From NCBI GenBank assembly GCA_029933635.1, contig JAOZNS010000058.1:1-12619 (forward strand): a DNA stretch of 12,619 bases. Reading direction: 5' to 3'. The position numbers and the translations under genes were made by a program. The stretch is from Candidatus Zixiibacteriota bacterium (GTDB lineage: Bacteria > Zixibacteria > MSB-5A5 > SM1-73). Shown here in pieces: positions 1 to 5,085 of this stretch (within the stretch, counting starts at the first letter, position 1; every line of letters starts with the position of its first letter). Below the pieces are notes generated by a model that was not told the DNA's origin, made no database searches, and saw only the letters and a list, made by a program, of their open reading frames with translations.

Positions 1-1752
1 TATCGCGGATACGATTCGGCAGGTATGGCGGTGCTGGAGGGTGAAGGGTTGATATACGAGAAATGTGCCGGCAGGATAAGTGCGCTGGAGGCTTTGCTTC
101 GAGATAAGGACTTTTCCACTACCACCGGTATAGCTCACACCAGATGGGCTACTCATGGAGAGCCTACAGACGAAAATGCCCATCCTCATTTAGATTGCAC
201 AGGAACAATTGCGGTGGTTCACAACGGCATCATAGAGAATTACCGCAGTTTAAGAGAGCTTTTGGTTCAGAAGGGACACAGATTTTCCTCGGATACCGAT
301 ACTGAAATTTTAGCTCATCTGATAGAGGAATATCATGATGGCGATCTTCTGGAAGCAACCCAGGCAGCGTTGTCTCAGGTGGAGGGGACCTATGGCATTG
401 CGGTGATCTGTAAGGACAATCCCCATCAGATTGTGGCAGCCCGTCAGGGAAGTCCACTGGTGATCGGCACGGGAAGGGGTGAAAATTTTGTGGCATCAGA
501 TGTGGCGGCCATCCTGAGACATACCAATCGAGTGGTTTATCTTGAGGATCGGGAGGTGGCGTTAGTGGATCCGGACAGTTTTGTCATCTCCACTGTGGAC
601 AAAACCGAGGTCACGCCTCAGATTCAGGAGATCTCCTGGACTTTAGATCAGATCGAAAAGGGAGGATTCCCCCATTTCATGCTCAAGGAGATATTTGAAC
701 AGCCTACCACCCTACGCAATGCCATTAGAGGACGATTGAACTATGAGGAGGGAACTGCCCGTTTGAATGGGCTGAACTTACAATATGAGGAGTTACACCA
801 GATAGATCGAATCATCATCTCCGCCTGTGGCACTGCTTGGCACGCGGCCTTGGTGGGCGAGTATATGATTGAGGATGCCGCCTTGGTTCCTGTAGAGGTC
901 GAATACGCTTCCGAGTTTCGCTATAGAAGCCCCATCATCAATCAAGGAACCATCGTCTTCGTGATAAGCCAATCCGGTGAGACCGCTGACACCCTGGCGG
1001 CACTACGGGAGGCTAAGAGGAAGGGGGCGACCGTTCTGGGAATATGTAACGTGGTGGGAAGCACCATAGCACGGGAGACCGATGGAGGGGTCTATATCCA
1101 CGCTGGTCCGGAGATCGGAGTTGCCTCCACCAAAGCGTTTACCTCTCAGATGATGGTGCTGGCTTTAATCTCTCTGCTTTTAGCTCGAATGAGAACCATG
1201 TCTTTGGAGAGGGGAAGAGAGATAATCGATGCCCTCTACAAAATCCCGGATCAGGTGGAGCAAATTCTTAAAAATAACTCCTATATCAAAAGCATCGCTG
1301 AGAAGTATTACCAGAAGAATAATTTTCTGTATTTAGGTAGGGGGTTTAATTTCCCCGTTGCCTTAGAAGGTGCGTTGAAGCTTAAGGAGATCTCCTACAT
1401 TCATGCCGAAGGCTATCCGGCCGCGGAGATGAAACATGGTCCCATAGCTTTGATAGATCAAAATATGCCGGTGGTGGTGATAGCCCTTAAGGATAAGGTG
1501 CATGATAAGGTCTTATCCAACATAGAGGAAATCAAGGCGCGAAAAGGAAAGGTGATCGCCATAGCCACAGAAGGTGATGAGGAGATTGCGGATAAGGTGG
1601 ATCATGTGACATATATTCCCGAAACTTTAGAACTTCTGACCCCCATCCTTTCGGTGATTCCACTCCAGCTTTTGGCTTACCACATGGCCGTGATGCGTGG
1701 GTGCGACGTTGACCAGCCTCGGAACCTGGCAAAAAGTGTAACCGTCGAGTAA
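1..1752 (+). CDS. glmS: Glutamine--fructose-6-phosphate aminotransferase (isomerizing), 5'-truncated by window edge
   Basis: GlmS makes glucosamine-6-phosphate from fructose-6-phosphate and glutamine, the first committed step to UDP-GlcNAc for peptidoglycan and other envelope sugars; it is cytosolic. The frame is already open at base 1 with YRGYDSAG. About 26 N-terminal residues, including the catalytic Cys1 of the class II glutaminase domain, therefore lie outside the window. Counting the first visible Tyr as 1, the glutaminase landmarks are HTRWATHGEPTDENAHPH (near 46-63), HNG (74-76) and SDTDTE (97-102). The first SIS domain has CGTAWHA (from 276) and SQSGET (323-328). The second has EGYPAAEMKHGP, whose His is at about 479. 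The C-terminal tail is DQPRNLAKSVTVE, with the family's catalytic Lys at 578. The 583 visible residues plus the missing start match the usual ~609. No convincing terminator follows the stop. No glmS ribozyme can be judged because the 5' region is outside the window. Confidence 0.97.
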   Translation, partial: YRGYDSAGMAVLEGEGLIYEKCAGRISALEALLRDKDFSTTTGIAHTRWATHGEPTDENAHPHLDCTGTIAVVHNGIIENYRSLRELLVQKGHRFSSDTDTEILAHLIEEYHDGDLLEATQAALSQVEGTYGIAVICKDNPHQIVAARQGSPLVIGTGRGENFVASDVAAILRHTNRVVYLEDREVALVDPDSFVISTVDKTEVTPQIQEISWTLDQIEKGGFPHFMLKEIFEQPTTLRNAIRGRLNYEEGTARLNGLNLQYEELHQIDRIIISACGTAWHAALVGEYMIEDAALVPVEVEYASEFRYRSPIINQGTIVFVISQSGETADTLAALREAKRKGATVLGICNVVGSTIARETDGGVYIHAGPEIGVASTKAFTSQMMVLALISLLLARMRTMSLERGREIIDALYKIPDQVEQILKNNSYIKSIAEKYYQKNNFLYLGRGFNFPVALEGALKLKEISYIHAEGYPAAEMKHGPIALIDQNMPVVVIALKDKVHDKVLSNIEEIKARKGKVIAIATEGDEEIADKVDHVTYIPETLELLTPILSVIPLQLLAYHMAVMRGCDVDQPRNLAKSVTVE

Positions 1753-1856
1753 GGAAATAAAGTTTGCTCTCCTCAATCGAAGAAATTGTAGTGGCAAAGC
1801 TTGCTTTGCGCTAAATACACAGTCCACCAAGCCTGATTGTTACAGCTTTTAACCTT

Positions 1857-1916
1857 ATGAGTGTCTGTGAGGTTGATCAGCCTCGAAATCTGGCTGAAAA
1901 CGTAACCTCGGAATAG
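1857..1916 (+). pseudogene. Vestigial second copy of the GlmS C-terminal tail
   Basis: The reading frame from 1866 gives CEVDQPRNLAENVTSE then TAG. The end of the intact glmS just upstream reads CDVDQPRNLAKSVTVE then TAA, so 12 of 16 residues are identical. The nucleotide match is about 36 of 48. Six codon pairs are synonymous third-base changes (for example gac/gat, aac/aat, cgg/cga), the pattern expected between diverged coding homologues rather than a fresh tandem duplication. The in-frame ATG at 1857 has no evident ribosome-binding site. Upstream the frame meets a stop at 1812-1814, and similarity to GlmS fades before the Cys codon, so this is a remnant and not a gene. The catalytic-tail Lys is Glu here. 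It is probably what is left of another glmS, either displaced or lost after duplication; an insertion scar is an alternative. The homology is clear, the history is inference. Confidence 0.8.
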
Positions 1917-1958
1917 TTCGTGGAAGAATAAAAAATAAGATTTTTGATGGAGAATCCT

Positions 1959-2840
1959 ATGATAGCAAGCATGACCGGATATGGCAGAGCTGAGCTGGTG
2001 CAGGAGAACCTGAAGGCTACGGTGGAGATAAGCTCGGTCAATAATCGCTTTTGTGAAATTCAGTTTCGTCTGCCCAAAAATCTTTCTCCCTTGGAATCCA
2101 AGTTGAAGGAGGTAATTCTTTCCACCATCAGCCGGGGGAAGATCATCTACAGCCTGAACTGGGAGGAAACCTCCCCGGTGGCTTTTTATGCCAAATTGAA
2201 TACGGAGGCGGCCGACGTTTACTACAACATTATGAAAGAATTAAAACAACGCTTTGGGCTCTCCGGGGAGATCCGGATGGATCATTTCTTTAGCTTGCCC
2301 GATCTGGTTAAGGTAGAAAAAGAGGAACCCGACTTGAACAAAGCTTGGAAGATCGTGTATAAAATTACTTCTCAGGCTCTGGACCAGTTCAACCAGATGC
2401 GCAAAGCGGAAGGAGCAAAGCTGGCGGAGGATCTATCCGACAGGATCGCCAAGCTGGAGAAGACCATCACCGAAATCGAGGGGTGGGCTCCGAGAAGCGT
2501 TGATAACTACAGGAAAAAGCTCAAAAGCAGGATAAAAGAAATTCTCGATGATTCGGTGGCAGTCGACCAGCATCGTATTGAGCTGGAGGTGGCGTTGATG
2601 GCTGAGAAATGCGACGTGACCGAAGAGTGCGTCCGGTTCAAAAGCCACAACCAGCAGTTTCTCTCCGCTTTGAAGGAAGATGTGCCGGTGGGGAAAAGAT
2701 TGACCTTTCTGCTTCAAGAGATGAACCGGGAAGCCAACACCATCGGAGCCAAGGCGGCAGAGGCCCCGATATCACAAAAGGTGATTTTGTTAAAAGAGGA
2801 GATAGAGAAGATAAGGGAACAGGTACAGAATATCGAGTAG
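1959..2840 (+). CDS. yicC: YicC/YloC family endoribonuclease
   Basis: This family acts as an endoribonuclease in RNA decay in Escherichia coli (YicC) and Bacillus subtilis (YloC). The start at 1959 gives 293 residues opening MIASMTGYGRAE, the usual family opening. GGAG at 1949-1952 sits six bases upstream. The in-frame TTG/ATG at 1944/1947 would place that site inside the gene, so I rejected them. The N-terminal YicC domain covers roughly residues 1-155 and the C-terminal DUF1732 region roughly 205-293. Conserved blocks are EKCDVTEE (about 216-223), SHNQQF (229-234) and GKRLTFLLQEMNRE followed by ANTIGAKA (245-266). Length is normal for the family. In many genomes gmk and rpoZ follow yicC; here no such gene follows before the 3272 terminator, so the usual neighbourhood is broken. 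It is separated from glmS by about 200 bases that carry the glmS tail remnant. Confidence 0.95.
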   Translation: MIASMTGYGRAELVQENLKATVEISSVNNRFCEIQFRLPKNLSPLESKLKEVILSTISRGKIIYSLNWEETSPVAFYAKLNTEAADVYYNIMKELKQRFGLSGEIRMDHFFSLPDLVKVEKEEPDLNKAWKIVYKITSQALDQFNQMRKAEGAKLAEDLSDRIAKLEKTITEIEGWAPRSVDNYRKKLKSRIKEILDDSVAVDQHRIELEVALMAEKCDVTEECVRFKSHNQQFLSALKEDVPVGKRLTFLLQEMNREANTIGAKAAEAPISQKVILLKEEIEKIREQVQNIE

Positions 2841-2966
2841 CGTTATCATCTGTGTTGGTAGGGACTAAGATATTCATGCCGAACATACGTGCCATGAAGG
2901 TAGTGTATTGATTGGGGCTGTTGCCGAACTTTTGAGTTAAAAGAGGGGAAGGTGGCTATAAATTGC

Positions 2967-2995
2967 TTGGGTGGTGGGATAAGATCTCATATAAA
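2967..2995 (+). promoter_or_regulatory. Candidate sigma70 promoter downstream of yicC
   Basis: TTGGGT (2967-2972), a 17-base spacer and TATAAA (2990-2995). The -10 is good, the -35 matches only in its first three bases. It would start a transcript near 3002, just before a hairpin and the two mini-ORFs that lead to the 3272 terminator. A second possible element is the extended -10 TGgTATAAT at 3069-3077, with no matching -35. Confidence 0.35.
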
Positions 2996-3037
2996 ACAAC
3001 CCGTCAAAGACTGACTTTATTTGGAGGGGGAAAGTCA

Positions 3038-3076
3038 ATGAGGGACAAAAGTTTATCAGGAGAAGATGTGGTATAA
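3038..3076 (+). CDS. Possible 12-residue ORF with a strong ribosome-binding site
   Basis: GGAGGGGG (3023-3030) lies seven bases before an ATG that reads MRDKSLSGEDVV and then stops. The Shine-Dalgarno site is strong for such a short frame, and it sits in the loop of a 7-base-pair hairpin (TGACTTT 3012-3018 with AAAGTCA 3031-3037). No family is recognisable. It may be a leader peptide, the first codons of a decayed gene, or chance. There is no similarity to the guanylate kinase that often follows yicC. Confidence 0.25.
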   Translation: MRDKSLSGEDVV

Positions 3077-3125
3077 TTTTTCCCTGAACAAATAAGATTA
3101 TCCTCAAACAACGGAAGGTTTAACT

Positions 3126-3215
3126 GTGCAGAACATTAAAAGGCTGGTCAGATATTATCAAGGACAAGATAACGGTAAACTTCATCATACGGTTTTTTTT
3201 AAGAGGAGAAATTGA
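3126..3215 (+). CDS. Possible 29-residue basic small protein
   Basis: A GTG start preceded by GGAAGG (3113-3118) at seven-base spacing opens a 29-codon frame that ends in TGA at 3213-3215. The product begins MQNIKRLVRYYQ and ends HHTVFFKRRN, so it is rich in Lys, Arg and aromatic residues and has no membrane segment. The strong terminator 3272-3301 follows. I recognise no family. The support is only the ribosome-binding site and its position between a candidate promoter and a terminator. It could equally be non-coding. Confidence 0.25.
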   Translation: MQNIKRLVRYYQGQDNGKLHHTVFFKRRN

Positions 3216-3271
3216 CCGCCAACCGGAAGAGGGAATTCCCTTTTGAACTTTTAGTTTTGAGAGATCGATAT

Positions 3272-3301
3272 AAAAAAATCCCCCAGGATGGGGGATTTTT
3301 T
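3272..3301. terminator. Bidirectional Rho-independent terminator
   Basis: ATCCCCC (3278-3284), loop AGGAT, and GGGGGAT (3290-3296), flanked by A-tracts at 3272-3278 and T-tracts at 3296-3301. It therefore works as a hairpin plus U-run on both strands. On the minus strand it lies 24 bases after the stop of the GAF-HisKA gene. On the plus strand it ends whatever is transcribed after yicC. Confidence 0.9.
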
Positions 3302-3325
3302 GTTTATGTGAAATGCCCCTTATTT

Positions 3326-4114
3326 TTAAGTTTCATTTTCCTTTGTCTTTGATTGCTGAAGATCCACCATCCGCACCTCTCCAGCATATTTCACTATCAC
3401 CGGCTCCACTATCTTTAAAAGTCGATTGGTCACCTCCTTTATGCGAAGGGCACCGGTTTCTATTTTTTTTAGCTTTTGGATGGTATCGGAGTCTAAATTC
3501 TCTGACTTGCTCAAGATTAGCTGAACATAGCCCAGAACCGCCGCCAAGGGATTGTTCACCTCATGGTTGATGGTTACTGCAGTTTCGATGATAGCTTTCA
3601 GCCTCTCGGACTTTATCAGATTTTCCTGAATCTCTCCCTCTATCTTCCCCTCCCACAAGGATGATTTGGCAAAGGCTATGCCCAGTTGGTGACTTACCGC
3701 TTCAAAAAGCTCCGCCTCTTGGCTTAGGTTTCTGTACCCCTCTGCCAGTCCGGCGATCAGTCCCACTTTATGTCCGTTCATTTTTACTGGAAAGCAAAAG
3801 GCGCTGTGTCCCCCCTCGATATCCAGGGTGACATAAATGGAATCCATATGAATTTGTTTTCTTAAAGCTTCCATCACCTGCTGGTCAAAATCGTGAAGAA
3901 TCTTAAGCTTCTCTATCGCTCCGGAGGCTATCTGATGAGTTACCTTTTTGGTCTTCTCGTTCCATAGGGTTGCAGATGCACACTGAAGTTTCAGGATATC
4001 TATAAGCCCGCTTACCGCCTCCTGAAGAATCTGATTCATCTCCACCGAGGAGTTGATCTTACCAGCAAGATTTTTCAAAAACAAAAATTTCTTATTTTCT
4101 AAGCTCTTTTCCAT
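3326..4114 (-). CDS. GAF-HisKA signalling protein lacking a histidine-kinase ATPase domain
   Basis: The protein has 262 residues. Residues ~10-155 look like a GAF sensory domain, with an initial segment LKNLAGKINSSVEMNQILQEAV and a late block AFCFPVKMNGHKVGLIAGLA. A linker helix (~155-175) leads into a HisKA dimerisation and phospho-acceptor region (~165-235). Its H-box is NHEVNNPLAAVLGYVQLIL, with the predicted phospho-accepting His at 184. The frame then ends after RMVDLQQSKTKENET. The N, G1 and G2 boxes of an HATPase_c domain are absent, and about 24 bases later comes a terminator, so this is not an edge truncation. It cannot autophosphorylate alone. It could be a phosphotransfer partner phosphorylated by another kinase, a dimerising regulator, or a decayed kinase. 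No transmembrane segment is seen, so it should be cytoplasmic. It is probably co-transcribed with the 36-residue membrane protein 24 bases upstream. No response regulator is adjacent. Confidence 0.85.
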   Translation of the reverse strand: MEKSLENKKFLFLKNLAGKINSSVEMNQILQEAVSGLIDILKLQCASATLWNEKTKKVTHQIASGAIEKLKILHDFDQQVMEALRKQIHMDSIYVTLDIEGGHSAFCFPVKMNGHKVGLIAGLAEGYRNLSQEAELFEAVSHQLGIAFAKSSLWEGKIEGEIQENLIKSERLKAIIETAVTINHEVNNPLAAVLGYVQLILSKSENLDSDTIQKLKKIETGALRIKEVTNRLLKIVEPVIVKYAGEVRMVDLQQSKTKENET

Positions 4115-4138
4115 CTCTTGGATTATCCCCTTTACATT

Positions 4139-4249
4139 TTAATCCTTTGGACTTCTTCTTTCTTTTCCTTTTTCTGGAAAAAGAAAAGCCAGCCCGATGA
4201 CAACGAATACAAAAACGACCGTTATCCATACCGCCCAGTTCTGTTCCAT
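4139..4249 (-). CDS. 36-residue single-pass membrane protein
   Basis: On the minus strand, GAGGGG followed by AAAAG precedes an ATG at 4249. The product starts MEQNWAVWITVVFVFVVIGL and continues with AFLF. Residues ~5-24 are one uninterrupted hydrophobic segment, followed by the charged tail PEKGKERRSPKD. This is a typical small inner-membrane protein with a positively charged tail after the membrane segment. The strong ribosome-binding site and the 24-base gap to the GAF-HisKA gene support a real two-gene operon. I recognise no family. It could tether or modulate the soluble GAF-HisKA protein, but that is inference from position only. Confidence 0.65.
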   Translation of the reverse strand: MEQNWAVWITVVFVFVVIGLAFLFPEKGKERRSPKD

Positions 4250-4292
4250 CTTTTCCCCTCTTTCATCTTTGGTTCTTAATCAAAAGCATTCT

Positions 4293-4304
4293 CCAAATAT
4301 TTGG
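4293..4304. promoter_or_regulatory. 12-base palindrome upstream of the small membrane protein
   Basis: CCAAATATTTGG is a perfect palindrome about 44 bases upstream of the start codon at 4249, in the expected promoter region. No convincing -35/-10 pair is seen there on the minus strand, so an operator role is only a guess. Confidence 0.2.
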
Positions 4305-5015
4305 TTAAGTGAGATGCTTCATCGAAGGGAAAAGCAAAATATATGCCGTAGGTGAAAGCCCTGCTCTTATGGGTGCGATTTGAACTTTTGGGCGGTAAAG
4401 TATCACAGTATCCTCAAAAGTGCAACTGTTCCTGAGACTTATTCATCTATCTGACGCCAACAACAAAATATAATCATAAAAATCGAAGGAGAGGTCAAGA
4501 AAAATTACTTTATCTTGTGCAATCAGGTTCACATAAATTGCAAAATAAAGGTTCTTAGATTCGAAAATGCAAAGTTAGTTAGTGGTCTTACAAAATCAAC
4601 AGATCACCGAAATCGGATTTTATCAAAAAAAGCATTTTTGATGAGTTGGCAGATACTGAAGTGTGATCTGCTCGAAGACCCCCTTAACCCATTTAAATAC
4701 GGCGGGCACAGATCTTCATCCTCGGGCATTAGGTTAGAAGAGAAGAGGCGAAATTTACGATGTTTTATGATCAAAAATTCTGTGTCTTTCTTATTTAGGT
4801 TGGTGGGTTTATTGTAAGTTATTGTTTTTGAAGGAGAAAATAGAAAAGCATCAACTCTTGGCGAAAAAGCCCAGCCTAAAAGGGTGTGGTTGAAAATCAC
4901 TCTTTTTTGCTTTTTCTATCTTTCCCTCACCCTGACCCCCCCCAAGGGAGAGGGAACTAACTGTAGATATATCAACATCGTAGGTTCTAAATCATGAAGG
5001 TGCAACTTGAATACG
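4305..5015. other. Long intergenic stretch without a supportable gene
   Basis: About 700 bases, AT-rich, separate the mutS2 terminator from the promoter region of the membrane-protein/GAF-HisKA operon. A plus-strand frame (4515-4817) and an overlapping minus-strand frame (4604-4900) exist, but neither shows a recognisable domain. The plus frame's TTG start lies about 20 bases from the nearest Shine-Dalgarno-like AAGGAGAGG (4486-4494). A perfect TATAAT at 4469-4474 lacks a -35 at proper spacing. GTGGT/ATCAC with a T-run at 4886-4908 is a weak plus-strand terminator-like hairpin. A more convincing hairpin repeat lies at 4922-4956. Confidence 0.5.
4922..4956. repeat. REP-like GA/TC-rich intergenic hairpin
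   Basis: TTCCCTCaCCCT (4922-4933) pairs with AGGGaGAGGGAA (4945-4956) with one A/A mismatch, around a C-rich loop that contains eight consecutive C's. Dispersed intergenic repeats built on 'CCCTCACCCTGACCC...GGGAGAGGG' are common in many bacterial genomes; I recognise the type from general knowledge. A single copy in this window cannot prove it is repeated. Confidence 0.5.
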
Positions 5016-5048
5016 AAAAAACCAAGATTTCTCTTACCGTTTCTTGGT
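5016..5048 (-). terminator. Rho-independent terminator after mutS2
   Basis: Read on the minus strand, ACCAAGA (from 5048) and TCTTGGT (ending at 5021) form a 7-base-pair stem with a 14-base loop, followed by a run of six T's (5021-5016). It lies about 37 bases beyond the mutS2 stop codon. Confidence 0.75.
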
Positions 5049-5085
5049 GGGGAAGGATAAAGAAAATTCTGCAGGCTGGAATGAT

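Noticed and set aside
1791..1810. GCAAAG/CTTTGC hairpin after glmS as a terminator
   Set aside because: The stem is only six pairs and no T-run follows.
4515..4817. Plus-strand 100-codon frame, open for about 120 codons
   Set aside because: No domain or family resemblance, no well-spaced ribosome-binding site, and a minus-strand frame of similar length overlaps it. It looks like chance openness in AT-rich DNA.
4604..4900. Minus-strand 98-codon frame
   Set aside because: No ribosome-binding site, mixed composition and no recognisable motif; it overlaps the equally weak plus frame.
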